Counted from the stretch's first letter, positions 27,071 through 36,502 are shown. The stretch is 64,000 nucleotides of DNA from an uncultured Eubacteriales bacterium (GCA_949296455.1 CASFOZ010000003.1:62001-126000), one strand, 5' to 3'. The notes: generated by a model not told the origin, from the sequence alone. Numbers and translations are program-made.

Positions 27071-27718
27071 TTACCTGCAAGTCATATCCGAAGGGAACAG
27101 CGGTAAATCGAAGAAGCTGTCGCAAACTTCTTCTTTAAATTCCTGACAAGGCGGAATAAAACAGTATCCGTAACTCGGAACAAGAAGTTCAACATCCATA
27201 ACCACTTTCATAATTACCGTAGTGCAGCTTGTTATGCTGAAAGCATTACTGCCGGAATACACGCCTTCGGGACTGACTAAGTTAACAACTGCCTCGATTT
27301 CGTAAGGCATTACCGACGGCTGAGCAATATGTAATACTACATCCTTATTAACGGTTATAGTTCCGTTACCTTTACCCTCCGTTCCGTTAGCGTCTACAAA
27401 AACTACTTCTACGGGAATGATTACATCGCATCTGATTCTTGCACAACCGGAACGGTCAGTAAGTTTATCTATTGTCATATTGGTAATCAAACCGTTTGAC
27501 GAAGTGCTTTTTGCGCTTACAAACGTATAAGGTTCAACTAACCCTTGCGGTGTAATATTAGTTAAAGTAACTGTCTGACCGGTTAAAGTTTCTTGTTTTA
27601 CACAGGCGTCGAAAACCTTTTTAGTTTGTATACACACTTTCTCGCATAAACCATTCAGAGGATTGCCGGTAATTAATCCGGGCATTCTATCAGGTCTCAA
27701 ATTGTTTGAAAATGCCAT
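27071..27718 (-). CDS. Conserved-looking Cys-rich protein, possible spore-surface protein
   Basis: Not recognised with certainty. The 215-aa protein has no signal peptide or membrane helix. Its cysteines are clustered: CEKVCIQTKKVFDAC near the N-terminus, GCARIRC near 95, a central single Cys, and YCFIPPCQEFKEEVCDSF plus a penultimate Cys at the C-terminus, with beta-rich, Val/Thr-rich sequence between. GGAGGTG precedes the ATG. A sigma-K-like promoter lies just upstream and a terminator just downstream, so it is a monocistronic, probably sporulation-regulated gene. A spore-coat or exosporium role is inference. Confidence 0.8.
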   Translation of the reverse strand: MAFSNNLRPDRMPGLITGNPLNGLCEKVCIQTKKVFDACVKQETLTGQTVTLTNITPQGLVEPYTFVSAKSTSSNGLITNMTIDKLTDRSGCARIRCDVIIPVEVVFVDANGTEGKGNGTITVNKDVVLHIAQPSVMPYEIEAVVNLVSPEGVYSGSNAFSITSCTTVIMKVVMDVELLVPSYGYCFIPPCQEFKEEVCDSFFDLPLFPSDMTCR

Positions 27719-27748
27719 ATTTTCACCTCCTTGAAAACTATACTAATG

Positions 27749-27777
27749 TATATTATGTCACCGAACACTTAAATGTG
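27749..27777 (-). promoter_or_regulatory. Candidate sigma-K promoter
   Basis: On the minus strand CACA (27777-27774) and CATAATATA (27757-27749) are 16 bp apart, an exact fit to the sigma-K pattern MACM-N15/16-CATANNNTA. The predicted start lies about 22 nt before the SD and ATG of the Cys-rich protein. A sigma-E -10 could look similar, but no good sigma-E -35 is at the right distance. Confidence 0.55.
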
Positions 27778-27959
27778 ATAATATGACGGTTGTTATATGC
27801 AAATCGAAAGCGTAAATCAAAAACGTGAATATTAAATTCATAACGAATAATTATAATAACTATTTTGTAATTTTATATAAAGACGAAAAAAAATTAAAAT
27901 AAAAATATTTAAATTTGGAATAATAAAAATATTTATTTGAATTTATCGGTTTTAAATGT

Positions 27960-28544
27960 TTAATTAATTAAAATTTGTTCGATTCTGTCTAAAAGAAGAT
28001 TTACCCCTTCTTTTTTCAAAGCAGATGTAACTATAATATTATCTGAACCTATTCGTAAAGCAGACGCAATATTCTGAACGGATTTTTTTATTGCTTCCTT
28101 TTTAAGTTTATCGGCTTTTGTCACAACGCAAGTAAAAGGAATATTATAGTGTGAAAGAAAATTTATCATTTTAAAGTCGTTTTCGGAAGGTTCCCTTCTT
28201 ATATCCAAAAGAAGAAATACGTTTTTAAGGTTTTTATTATTTATAAGATAAGCTTCTATCAAAGTACGCCATTTGGCAATTTCGCCTGCCGGAGCTTTTG
28301 CAAAACCGTATCCCGGAAGGTCGACAAGTAAAAATTCTCCGTTTATATCGAAATAATTGACAAGCCTCGTCCTGCCCGGCGTCTGTGAAGTTTTTGCAAG
28401 ATTTCTGTTATTTGTTATAAGATTTATAAGAGAACTTTTACCTACGTTACTTTTCCCGACAATTGCAATTTCCGACTTATTAAAGTCGGAAATTTTAGAA
28501 GGGTCGGCAACCGATATCAAAAATTGTGCTTTTTTTATTATCAT
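27960..28544 (-). CDS. engB: Ribosome biogenesis GTPase EngB/YsxC
   Basis: Essential GTPase in 50S subunit assembly. The 194-aa protein has G1 GKSNVGKSSL (near 30), the G2-region TPGRTR, G3 DLPGYG, G4 TKAD and the G5 region TSALKKEG. Its ATG overlaps the lon stop by 4 nt (ATGA), and the lon-engB pair is a known Firmicute arrangement. Confidence 0.96.
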   Translation of the reverse strand: MIIKKAQFLISVADPSKISDFNKSEIAIVGKSNVGKSSLINLITNNRNLAKTSQTPGRTRLVNYFDINGEFLLVDLPGYGFAKAPAGEIAKWRTLIEAYLINNKNLKNVFLLLDIRREPSENDFKMINFLSHYNIPFTCVVTKADKLKKEAIKKSVQNIASALRIGSDNIIVTSALKKEGVNLLLDRIEQILIN

Positions 28545-30841
28545 ATTCTGTTAAGTGAATTTCTGAACACTGTATTAATATTATCGGCATAAATAATATG
28601 CAACTGGCTCAATACCGATTTCGGAATTTTATCCATATCTTTTTGATTTTCTTCGGGAAGAATTACCGTATCGATACCTGCTCTGTATGCTGCAAGTAAT
28701 TTTTCTTTAAGACCGCCTATCGGAAGAACCTTTCCTCTCAAGGTAATTTCTCCCGTCATTGCAACATTGCTTTTTATAGTTCTTCCGGTAAAGGCCGATA
28801 AAACGGCTGTTGCAATAGTAATACCTGCAGAAGGACCGTCTTTAGGCACTGCACCTTCGGGAACATGAATATGTATATCGGTTTTTTCGAAATCTTTTTC
28901 GTCTATTCCGTAATCTTTAGAATTTGCTTTAATAAGAGAAATAGCCGTTCTTGCCGATTCTTTCATTACATCTCCCAAATGGCCGGTAAGAATAATATCG
29001 CCTTTTCCGTTCATAAGAGTTACTTCTATCGAAAGTGTATCTCCGCCGAAACTCGTCCAAGCAAGACCTGTTGCGCTTCCTACTTCGTCTTTACCGCTGA
29101 CCTTGTTATAATCGTATAAGCGAACTCCTAATAGTTTGCCTAATTCCGTTTCGTCGATAGTAATACTTTTAAGTCTCGGATTTTCTATAACCTTTCTTGC
29201 AATTTTTCTGCAAAGGCTTTTAACCTGTCTTTCAAGACCTCTGACTCCCGATTCTCTAGTATAATAGTTAATCATATCGTTTATTGCTTCATCGGTAAGG
29301 TTAATATCGTAATCTCCTAAACCGTGTTCTTCTTTTTGTTTCGGGAAAATAAAATGTTTCAATATTTCGGCTTTTTCTTCATAAGTATAACCCGTCATTT
29401 CTATAACTTCCATTCTGTCAAGAAGCGGAGGACTTACGGTTTGAAGAGTATTTGCCGTTGCAATAAACAAAACTTTTGAAAGGTCAAAAGGAAGTTCCAG
29501 ATAATTATCTCTGAAAGTTTTATTCTGTTCCGGGTCCAAAACCTCTAAAAGCGCACTCGAAGGGTCACCTTTGATATCGCTGTTGATTTTATCGATTTCA
29601 TCGAGCAGTATTACGGGGTTAACGCTCCCTGCGTTTTTTATGGCAGTGATAATTCTACCCGGCATCGAACCGATATAAGTTCTTCTGTGCCCCCTTATTT
29701 CAGCCTCGTCCTTAACTGCGCCTAGACTTATTCTCGTATACTTACGACCTAAAGCACGGGCAATGGATTTTGCTATACTTGTTTTACCGATTCCGGGAGG
29801 GCCTGAAAGGCATAATATAGAACCTTTATTGGATTTTGCAAGCGCCCTTACCGAAAGATATTCCAAAATTCTTTCCTTTACCTTATCGATACCGTAATGG
29901 TCTTCGTTAAGAATATTTTTTGCCTTCTTGATATCGAAAGTATCTTCGGTTTCTATTCCCCAAGGAAGTTCGAAAACCAAATCGATATAATTTCTTAAAA
30001 TACTTGCCTCAGCCGAAGCAGATTGCATTTTCTGTAACGACTTTATGTGTTTTAATATCTTTGCTTTATTTTCGTCGGTTGTTTTAAGAGAATTTGCTTT
30101 TTCTATAAGTTCTTCTTCATCTTCATCGACATCGCCGAGTTCTTCTCTAATAACTTTAAGCTGTTCTCTCAAATAAAAGTCCTTTTGATTTTTATTGACA
30201 CGCTCATTTATTTTTTTGATTATGGTGCTGTCTATTTTAGCGATTTCAATTTCATTGACAAGAGCTGCGGCAACCATTTCAAGACGGATAAGCATATCTT
30301 CTTCGTCTAAAAATACCTGACGAGGAAAATTGTATAAGATTTCCGCTATTTTATTGGCTTTGGCATTCGGACTTACCGTAGCCATAACGTTTTTATATTT
30401 ATCTCTGCTTATTTTATCGGTTATTCCGGAAAGGTCGGTAAATAACTTTGAAATTTTTCTGTCAAGAGCTTCGAGTTCTATCTCGTTATCGCAAAAATAT
30501 TCAAAAGGCAAAACCTTAGCCTTGTAAAAATCTCCCGAAGGATAACACTCGATAAGTCTTGCAGCATAAACCCCTTCAAGCAAAACCCTTGCTACGTTTC
30601 CAGGAAGTTGTAATATGCTTTTAATCCTGCATACGGTACCGACATTTTCTATATTTGAAAATTCAAGTACTTCTTCTCCGTCGTTAATCTGCCCTGAAAT
30701 AAATACATAGTCTTCGAGTCCGTGGGCATGAATAAGCGCCGCTACCGATTTTTTCCCTGAAATATCGAGATGGGCAACGGTATCCGGAAGTACTACAAAG
30801 TTTTTAATAGTAATTAAATCAAGTTCTTCTGTTTTAATCAT
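28541..30841 (-). CDS. lon: ATP-dependent protease Lon
   Basis: AAA+ serine protease that degrades misfolded and regulatory proteins. The 766-aa protein has the N-terminal substrate domain (1-190), Walker A GPPGIGKTSIAKS near 345, Walker B VILLDEIDKI, arginine-rich sensor region, and the C-terminal protease with catalytic Ser in PKDGPSAGIT and catalytic Lys in GGLKEKLLAAYRAG. No SD precedes the ATG, and a good promoter ends 6 nt upstream of it, predicting a leaderless mRNA. Confidence 0.97.
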   Translation of the reverse strand: MIKTEELDLITIKNFVVLPDTVAHLDISGKKSVAALIHAHGLEDYVFISGQINDGEEVLEFSNIENVGTVCRIKSILQLPGNVARVLLEGVYAARLIECYPSGDFYKAKVLPFEYFCDNEIELEALDRKISKLFTDLSGITDKISRDKYKNVMATVSPNAKANKIAEILYNFPRQVFLDEEDMLIRLEMVAAALVNEIEIAKIDSTIIKKINERVNKNQKDFYLREQLKVIREELGDVDEDEEELIEKANSLKTTDENKAKILKHIKSLQKMQSASAEASILRNYIDLVFELPWGIETEDTFDIKKAKNILNEDHYGIDKVKERILEYLSVRALAKSNKGSILCLSGPPGIGKTSIAKSIARALGRKYTRISLGAVKDEAEIRGHRRTYIGSMPGRIITAIKNAGSVNPVILLDEIDKINSDIKGDPSSALLEVLDPEQNKTFRDNYLELPFDLSKVLFIATANTLQTVSPPLLDRMEVIEMTGYTYEEKAEILKHFIFPKQKEEHGLGDYDINLTDEAINDMINYYTRESGVRGLERQVKSLCRKIARKVIENPRLKSITIDETELGKLLGVRLYDYNKVSGKDEVGSATGLAWTSFGGDTLSIEVTLMNGKGDIILTGHLGDVMKESARTAISLIKANSKDYGIDEKDFEKTDIHIHVPEGAVPKDGPSAGITIATAVLSAFTGRTIKSNVAMTGEITLRGKVLPIGGLKEKLLAAYRAGIDTVILPEENQKDMDKIPKSVLSQLHIIYADNINTVFRNSLNRI

Positions 30842-30876
30842 AAACTAATTATAACGCAAACGAAAAATTTTTGCAA
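30839..30876 (-). promoter_or_regulatory. lon promoter, transcription predicted to begin at the ATG
   Basis: On the minus strand TTGCAA (30876-30871) and TATAAT (30853-30848) are 17 bp apart. Only TAGTTT separates the -10 from the ATG at 30841, placing the expected start on or next to the A of the ATG. No ribosome-binding site is visible. Confidence 0.7.
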
Positions 30877-30943
30877 TAGTAAGCTGAGTTTCTTTTAACA
30901 AAATTTACCTGTCGAACTTTATTTATTTAAACATAAACTTTTA

Positions 30944-30978
30944 AAAATGAAAAAGCCTTTTTTAGGCTTCTTCATTTT
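30944..30978 (-). terminator. Terminator after the peroxiredoxin gene
   Basis: A 14-bp stem with one mismatch (30944-30957 with 30965-30978) is flanked by T/A runs on both sides. It lies about 27 nt past the peroxiredoxin stop. Confidence 0.8.
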
Positions 30979-31004
30979 AAATATTATATCTTATATTTTT
31001 ACTC

Positions 31005-31676
31005 TTACTTCTTTTCCTTTTTAAAACACATAAACCAATCCAAACAATAAGTATCTGCGCTTTTATTTTCCATTCTTTCCTTTGCCGTACCGCAACTGCT
31101 CGCAGTAGGAATTATAACATCGTCTCCGGGACGCCAATCGGCAGGAGTAGCGACATTATCTTTATCGGCTTTTTGAAGTGCAAGAATAATTCTTTTGATT
31201 TCATCGAAATTTCTTCCCGTAGAAAGCGGATAATATAATATTGTTCTGATTACCCCTTTCGGGTCGATTACAAAAACAGCTCTTACCGCTTGTGTGTTTG
31301 ATTGATTAGGTTGTATCATTCCGTATTTTTTTGCAACTTCCATACGGATATCTTCAATCAGAGGAAAGGTAACATTTATGTTCTTTTTATCTTTCCATTC
31401 AAGTTTCTGAATTTTTCTGAGCCATGCAATATGTGCATATAGCGAATCAACGGATAAGCCTACCAATTGAACATTTAAAGCCTTGAATTCGTCTATCATA
31501 GAACCGAAAGTCATAAACTCTGTCGTGCAAACCGGTGTAAAGTCCGCAGGATGCGAAAATAAAATTACCCATTTACCTTGAAAGTCGGAAGGAAATTTAA
31601 TGTTTCCTTGCGTTGTTACTGCTTCGAATTCGGGTGCCTTATCCCCGATAAGCGGCATACGATTTAATTCTTCCAT
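31005..31676 (-). CDS. Peroxiredoxin (Prx6-type)
   Basis: Thiol peroxidase that reduces H2O2 and organic peroxides. The 223-aa protein has the peroxidatic cysteine in HPADFTPVCTTEF (near 45) and AVFVIDPKGVIRTILYYP. Its long C-terminal domain is that of the Prx6 group. Extra cysteines near the C-terminus (SSCGTAK, TYCLDWFMCFKK) could act as resolving cysteines. The frame opens at 31688, but the ATG at 31676 with GGAGG 5 nt upstream is the better start. A palindromic operator covers the transcription start. Confidence 0.93.
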   Translation of the reverse strand: MEELNRMPLIGDKAPEFEAVTTQGNIKFPSDFQGKWVILFSHPADFTPVCTTEFMTFGSMIDEFKALNVQLVGLSVDSLYAHIAWLRKIQKLEWKDKKNINVTFPLIEDIRMEVAKKYGMIQPNQSNTQAVRAVFVIDPKGVIRTILYYPLSTGRNFDEIKRIILALQKADKDNVATPADWRPGDDVIIPTASSCGTAKERMENKSADTYCLDWFMCFKKEKK

Positions 31677-31686
31677 AATTACCTCC

Positions 31687-31745
31687 ATATTTAAGAATAA
31701 TAATCATTCTTAAATATATGATATATTATCGGAATTTTTTGTCAA
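31687..31745 (-). promoter_or_regulatory. Peroxiredoxin promoter with 31-bp palindromic operator
   Basis: On the minus strand TTGACA (31745-31740) and TATCAT (31723-31718) are 16 bp apart. Immediately downstream, 12-bp perfect inverted repeats (31687-31698, ATATTTAAGAAT, and 31706-31717) flank a 7-bp centre and cover the start site. The core fits a 7-1-7 Fur-family layout with one mismatched pair, as in PerR boxes. A PerR-like repressor is therefore likely but not shown. Confidence 0.75.
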
Positions 31746-31787
31746 TAATTTTACTATAAATTTTAAATTTTATTTTTAATTATAAAA

Positions 31788-31805
31788 AAAAGGCTTTCGC
31801 CTTTT
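31788..31805 (-). terminator. Terminator after the TIM-barrel gene
   Basis: AAAAGGC and GCCTTTT (31788-31794 with 31799-31805) form a stem with a 4-nt loop, followed on the minus strand by T residues. It starts 3 nt after the stop codon. Confidence 0.8.
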
Positions 31806-31808
31806 TTA

Positions 31809-32609
31809 TTATAACAGGTTTTTTATTTCATTTTGAAAATGGGAAAGCACTATACCCGGTTCTTCCAAATCGTTAAGCCAACGCTTTAACCATTCAAGCG
31901 AAAGGTACCCTTTATATTTTAAATCGGAAAGAGCTTTAATGGCTTCCTTTAAAGGAACATCCCCTTTTCCGAGCAAAGTGTAAACAAGTTTTTCGTTTTT
32001 GTAAATGCTGTCTTTTATGTGAACGTATTTTACATATTCTCCGATATTGTCAAGAGTAAAACTAACAGTTTCGTTGTTAAAACGGAAAGGATGATGAACA
32101 TCCCATAATATACCTTTATTTTTGCTTTTACAATTTTCCATAAAACTTTTGGCAACGAAACTGTCGCATAAAGCTCCGTTTGTTTCAATAAGCGGAGTAA
32201 CTTTTTTCTTTTTTCCGTATTCACAAAGTGTATTGTAAACTTCGAGCGCTTTTGCGATATCGCAATCTTCTTTATCGATACTCTGAGTACAGAGAACTCT
32301 TACATAAGGAACCCCTAACTTTGAAGCGGTATCTATATACTCTTTGACTTCTTTTTCGGCATTTTCAGAATTACCTGGTTTAGCAAGTTCGGCAGCCGAC
32401 GATAAAATGGATATTTCTATACCTGCATTTTTTAGTTTAGTTAAGGTATCGTTTAAATGTTCTTTATCGAATTCTTTTATTTTAGGAGCGTAAATTTCAT
32501 TGCCTACTCCTCTGATTTCTATACCGTTATATCCTAAATCCTTTGCTGCCGAAAAAATTTCATTAAAAGACCATTTAGGACAAGCTAAAGTAGAAAAAGC
32601 AATTTTCAT
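31809..32609 (-). CDS. Sugar phosphate isomerase/epimerase-like TIM-barrel protein
   Basis: The 266-aa protein is a xylose-isomerase-like TIM barrel (AP-endonuclease-2 superfamily): LACPKWSFNEIFSAAKDLGYNGIEIRG at the start, LIETNGALCD, GILWDVHHPFRF, YVKYVHIKDS and GYLSLEW at the C-terminus. The Glu, Asp, His and Glu metal ligands expected in the fold are present at these places. AAGGAGG precedes the ATG. It lies 17 nt downstream of an acyl-CoA synthetase, but the substrate cannot be predicted. Confidence 0.85.
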   Translation of the reverse strand: MKIAFSTLACPKWSFNEIFSAAKDLGYNGIEIRGVGNEIYAPKIKEFDKEHLNDTLTKLKNAGIEISILSSAAELAKPGNSENAEKEVKEYIDTASKLGVPYVRVLCTQSIDKEDCDIAKALEVYNTLCEYGKKKKVTPLIETNGALCDSFVAKSFMENCKSKNKGILWDVHHPFRFNNETVSFTLDNIGEYVKYVHIKDSIYKNEKLVYTLLGKGDVPLKEAIKALSDLKYKGYLSLEWLKRWLNDLEEPGIVLSHFQNEIKNLL

Positions 32610-32626
32610 AATAATTCCTCCTTAAA

Positions 32627-34288
32627 TTAAGCTGTTTCGATATTTGCGGCTTTTTGAAGATTAAACTTTTCTATTGCCGCTTCACGCATTTTATATTTTT
32701 GTATTTTTCCTGCCGCATTCGTCGGAAAACTTGTAACGAATTCAACATATTTAGGCACTTTATGTCTTGCCATATGACTGAGTACGAACTGTTTGACTTC
32801 TTCTTCGGTCATACTTTCGCCCTTTTTCAAAATTATTGCAGCCATAACTTCTTCCCCGTACTGTTCGGATGGAACTCCAATAACCTGAACATCGGAAATT
32901 TTAGGATGAGTGTATAAAAATTCTTCGATTTCCTTAGGATAAATATTTTCTCCGCCTCTTATAATCATATCTTTTATACGGCCTACGACTTTATAGTAAC
33001 CGTGTTCGTCCACAGTACACAAATCGCCGGTATGAAGCCAACCGTCTTTATCGATAGCAAGAGCAGTCGCCTCAGGCATTTTATAATATCCTTTCATTAT
33101 ATTATACCCTCTCGCACAAAATTCACCGGGCATATTCGGAGCAAGCGTTTCGCCCGTTTCGGTGTCAACTATTTTACCTTCTATTCCGGGAAGCATTTTT
33201 CCTACGGTCTGAACCCTTCTTTCTATACTGTCGTCGGTTGAAGTTTGAGTACAAACAGGAGAAGCTTCCGTTTGTCCGTAAGCAATAGTTATTTCACTCA
33301 TACCCATTTCGTCAATGGTCTGCTGCATTACTTTAACAGGACAAGGAGAACCTGCCATAATACCGGTACGCAGATTAAGTTTATATTTTTTGAAATCAGG
33401 ATGTTCGAGCATAGCTATAAACATTGTAGGAACTCCGTGAAGAGCCGTACATTTTTCGTCCTGAACTGCACCTAAAACATCAAGCGGTCTGAAATAATCG
33501 ACAAGGACAATAGAAGTTGCGTGAGTCACTGCCGCCATAGTCGCAAGGACAAGGCCGAAGCAATGGAAAAGCGGAACGCATATACAAAGTTTGTCTTTAT
33601 CCGTAAATTTCATACAGTCGCCTATACTCTTACCGTTATTGAGAATATTATAATGTGTAAGCATTACGCCTTTTGGAAAGCCTGTCGTTCCGGAAGTATA
33701 CTGAATATTAACTATATCGTCCTTATCGAGCGATAAGGTAATATTATTCAGTTCTTCGTCGGAAATATTCTTTCCGAAATACTTGATGTTTTCGAAAGGA
33801 AGCATTCCATTCGGTCTTAAATCCGTACCTGCAATTACAATTCTTTTCAAGAAAGGCAATTTTTCATTTTCAATATATCCGTCTTTTGCGTCATCTATTT
33901 GAGGACAAAGTTCTCGTACTATTTCAACATAATTACTATCCTTGAATTTATCGAGCATAACGAGCATTTTTGTATCGGATTGTCTTAAAAGATATTCAAG
34001 TTCAAAAACTTTATAATTGGTATTAACCGTAACAAGAACGGCTCCGATTTTTGCCGAAGCAAAAAGTATAATAAGCCATTCCGGAATATTGGTTGCCCAA
34101 ATTGCGATATGGTCGCCTTTTTTGACACCGAGACCGAGCAGACCTTTAGCAACTTCGTTGCATTCGTCGTTAAACTCTTTCCAGGTACGACAGTAATTTC
34201 TTGTGTAGTGCTTAACTGCCGTATCGTCTCTATGCGACACAGCCAAATCGTTAAGAACCTTGCCTAATGTATCGTTTATAAAATTCAT
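32627..34288 (-). CDS. AMP-dependent acyl-CoA synthetase/ligase
   Basis: Activates a carboxylic acid with ATP and CoA through an acyl-AMP. The 553-aa protein has the A3 motif YTSGTTGFPKGVMLTH (near 195), AYGQTEASP (A5), GWLHTGDLCTVDEHGYYKVVGRIKDMIIRGGENIYPKEIEE (A7-A8 region) and the C-terminal catalytic Lys in NAAGKIQKYKMRE. It resembles medium/long-chain fatty acyl-CoA synthetases; chain length is not predictable. AAGGAGAG precedes the ATG. It heads a two-gene operon with the TIM-barrel protein. Confidence 0.92.
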   Translation of the reverse strand: MNFINDTLGKVLNDLAVSHRDDTAVKHYTRNYCRTWKEFNDECNEVAKGLLGLGVKKGDHIAIWATNIPEWLIILFASAKIGAVLVTVNTNYKVFELEYLLRQSDTKMLVMLDKFKDSNYVEIVRELCPQIDDAKDGYIENEKLPFLKRIVIAGTDLRPNGMLPFENIKYFGKNISDEELNNITLSLDKDDIVNIQYTSGTTGFPKGVMLTHYNILNNGKSIGDCMKFTDKDKLCICVPLFHCFGLVLATMAAVTHATSIVLVDYFRPLDVLGAVQDEKCTALHGVPTMFIAMLEHPDFKKYKLNLRTGIMAGSPCPVKVMQQTIDEMGMSEITIAYGQTEASPVCTQTSTDDSIERRVQTVGKMLPGIEGKIVDTETGETLAPNMPGEFCARGYNIMKGYYKMPEATALAIDKDGWLHTGDLCTVDEHGYYKVVGRIKDMIIRGGENIYPKEIEEFLYTHPKISDVQVIGVPSEQYGEEVMAAIILKKGESMTEEEVKQFVLSHMARHKVPKYVEFVTSFPTNAAGKIQKYKMREAAIEKFNLQKAANIETA

Positions 34289-34319
34289 TGGTCCGCTCTC
34301 TCCTTTTTATATTTTTTTG

Positions 34320-34348
34320 ATAATAGCACAAATTTCGAAAATCTGCAA
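34320..34348 (-). promoter_or_regulatory. sigma-A promoter of the acyl-CoA synthetase operon
   Basis: On the minus strand TTGCAG (34348-34343) and TATTAT (34325-34320) are separated by 17 bp, about 30 nt before the ATG. Confidence 0.6.
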
Positions 34349-34574
34349 TTGAAAATAATATAATAATATAACAATAATTTATAAATTTAATAATTATTTA
34401 ATTAAAAAATTATTTAAATAAAAAATTTAAATCAAATTCAATCTGACTTTATAAACTTTACTGATTTTATAAATTTTTAAAAAGATGGAAAGCAATCAGC
34501 AAATTTAATAATTTCAATATGATATTTTAGATTTATTTTTAGTCTTTAATCATAACATCAATTAACAAATAAAA
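34349..34574. other. AT-rich intergenic stretch
   Basis: The gap between the acyl-CoA synthetase and clpX (34289-34594) holds the synthetase promoter at one end and the clpX terminator at the other. In between I see only very AT-rich DNA with simple A/T runs and no reading frame, RNA or strong repeat. Confidence 0.6.
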
Positions 34575-34592
34575 AAAGTCCTTTCGGACTTT
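34575..34592 (-). terminator. clpX terminator
   Basis: AAAGTCC and GGACTTT (34575-34581 with 34586-34592) form a stem with a 4-nt loop and T residues on the minus strand, immediately after the clpX stop. Confidence 0.85.
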
Positions 34593-34594
34593 TT

Positions 34595-35869
34595 TTAAGC
34601 TATATCGGCATTTTTTTGTTTTCGCTCTATGAAAGGCTCCGAATTATTTTCGATACAGTCCTTAGTTATAACAACTTTAACGATATCTTTATCGCTAGGG
34701 ATATCGAACATAACTTTAATCATTGTCTTTTCGAGAATGGATTTAAGGCCTCTTGCACCGGTATTAAGGCTCTGAGCCTTTTTAGCAACGGCGACAAGGG
34801 CTTCTCTGTCTATTTCGAGTTTGACTCCGTCCATTTCAAGTAATTTCTGATACTGTTTAACGATTGCGTTTTTAGGTTCGGTCATTATTTTAATCAGCGC
34901 TTCTTCATTAAGATTATTAAGCCCCACCACTACAGGAACTCTGCCTACGAATTCCGGTATAAGACCGTATTTGATTAAATCTTCCGGTTCGATATCGGAG
35001 TTAATATCTCCGTAATTCATTTTTTCCTTTTTGTCTTTTATTTCGGCTCCGAAACCGAATGTAGAAGCATTTTTTCTTTTATCGATAATTTTTTCAAGTC
35101 CGACAAACGCACCGCCGCAAATAAATAAAATGTTCGTGGTATCGATAGGAATAACTTCCTGTTGAGGATGCCTTCTTCCTCCGTTGGGAGGAACCGAAGA
35201 AACCGTCCCTTCTATAATTTTAAGAAGAGCCTGCTGAACTCCTTCGCCGGATACATCTCTCGTTATAGACATGTTTTCGTTTTTTCTTGCAATCTTATCG
35301 ATTTCATCGATATAAACTATACCGACTTGCGCTCTTTCAATATCGTAATTGGCATTTTGAATAAGTTTAAGAAGAATATTTTCAACATCGTCGCCTACAT
35401 ATCCCGCTTCGGTTAAAGTAGTTGCGTCGGCAATAGCAAAAGGCACATTTAATATAGTAGCAAGCGCTTTTGCAAGCAAAGTTTTTCCGCAACCCGTAGG
35501 TCCGAGCAGAAGCACGTTGCTTTTTTCGACTACGACATCTTTATTGCTGTCCTGAACTTTGTCCAAAGTATTATTTATGCGTTTATAATGGTTATACACC
35601 TGAACTGCAAGAACTTTTTTAGCCTCTTCCTGGTCAATAATGTATTCGTCGAGTTTTTCTTTTATTTCCTTAGGAGATAAAAGATTTACCGTGGTTTTAT
35701 TTTTCTTAGAAAAAGCCGAATCTTTTTCGATAAGTTTATTACAAGTCTCTATACACTGGTCACATAAAAATATACCGTTTGGACCTGCAATCATTTTGTC
35801 GACTTCGCTTTCGCTTTTTTGACAAAACGAACAAACTATTTTTTTGTCCTTGTCTTTGTTATTTTCCAT
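34595..35869 (-). CDS. clpX: ATP-dependent Clp protease ATP-binding subunit ClpX
   Basis: AAA+ unfoldase that feeds ClpP. The 424-aa protein has the N-terminal zinc-binding domain (CSFCQKSE...CDQCIETC), Walker [14 protein letters not shown], Walker [10 protein letters not shown], the pore loop [18 protein letters not shown] and the sensor/C-domain [13 protein letters not shown]. The frame extends to 35950, but conservation of MENNKDK-CSFC places the start at 35869, 17 nt after clpP. The SD is weak and distant, so translation may depend on the upstream gene. Confidence 0.96.
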   Translation of the reverse strand: MENNKDKDKKIVCSFCQKSESEVDKMIAGPNGIFLCDQCIETCNKLIEKDSAFSKKNKTTVNLLSPKEIKEKLDEYIIDQEEAKKVLAVQVYNHYKRINNTLDKVQDSNKDVVVEKSNVLLLGPTGCGKTLLAKALATILNVPFAIADATTLTEAGYVGDDVENILLKLIQNANYDIERAQVGIVYIDEIDKIARKNENMSITRDVSGEGVQQALLKIIEGTVSSVPPNGGRRHPQQEVIPIDTTNILFICGGAFVGLEKIIDKRKNASTFGFGAEIKDKKEKMNYGDINSDIEPEDLIKYGLIPEFVGRVPVVVGLNNLNEEALIKIMTEPKNAIVKQYQKLLEMDGVKLEIDREALVAVAKKAQSLNTGARGLKSILEKTMIKVMFDIPSDKDIVKVVITKDCIENNSEPFIERKQKNADIA

Positions 35870-35886
35870 AAAACAGATAACTACCT

Positions 35887-36468
35887 TTAATGATTTTTTA
35901 TTATTCCGTCTATCAACCCGTATTTTAAAGCTTCTTCGGCAGTCATGCAATTATCTCTGTCGGTATCGGCTATAATTTTTTCCAACGGCTGATTAGTATT
36001 TTGAGCGAGTATTTTATTTAATTTATCCTTTGTTCTCAAAATATATTTTGCATAAATTTCTATATCGGAAGCCTGACCTTCTTTGCCGCCGAGAGGCTGG
36101 TGAATTAAAATTTCACTGTTAGGAAGAGAAAATCTTTTTCCTTTGGCACCCGAGCTTAAAAGAAAGGCACCCATAGAAGCGGCCATACCCACGCAAATAG
36201 TAGACACATCGCTTTTGATATAATTCATGGTATCATATATTGCAAGACCTGCGGTAACGCTTCCGCCCGGGCTGTTAATATAAAAATGAATATCTTTTTC
36301 CGGGTCTTTACCTTCAAGATACAGAAGTTCCGCAACTACTATATCGGCAGTCTGGTCGTCAACCTGACCTGTCAGAAATATTATTCTGTCTTCAAGAAGT
36401 CTCGAATATAAATCGTAACTTCTTTCGCCTTTTCCGGTTTGTTCAATAATATACGGTATTAAATTCAT
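35887..36468 (-). CDS. clpP: ATP-dependent Clp protease proteolytic subunit
   Basis: Serine protease that forms the 14-mer degradation chamber. The 193-aa protein begins [19 protein letters not shown], typical of ClpP, with the catalytic Ser in [11 protein letters not shown] (near 97), catalytic His in LIHQPLGG, and Asp in [19 protein letters not shown]. The frame opens at 36501, but GGGAG 7 nt before the ATG at 36468 decides the start. tig-clpP-clpX is a standard gene order. Confidence 0.97.
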   Translation of the reverse strand: MNLIPYIIEQTGKGERSYDLYSRLLEDRIIFLTGQVDDQTADIVVAELLYLEGKDPEKDIHFYINSPGGSVTAGLAIYDTMNYIKSDVSTICVGMAASMGAFLLSSGAKGKRFSLPNSEILIHQPLGGKEGQASDIEIYAKYILRTKDKLNKILAQNTNQPLEKIIADTDRDNCMTAEEALKYGLIDGIIKNH

Positions 36469-36502
36469 TTTCGTACTCCCTGATATAATATGCTTGTCCA
36501 TA

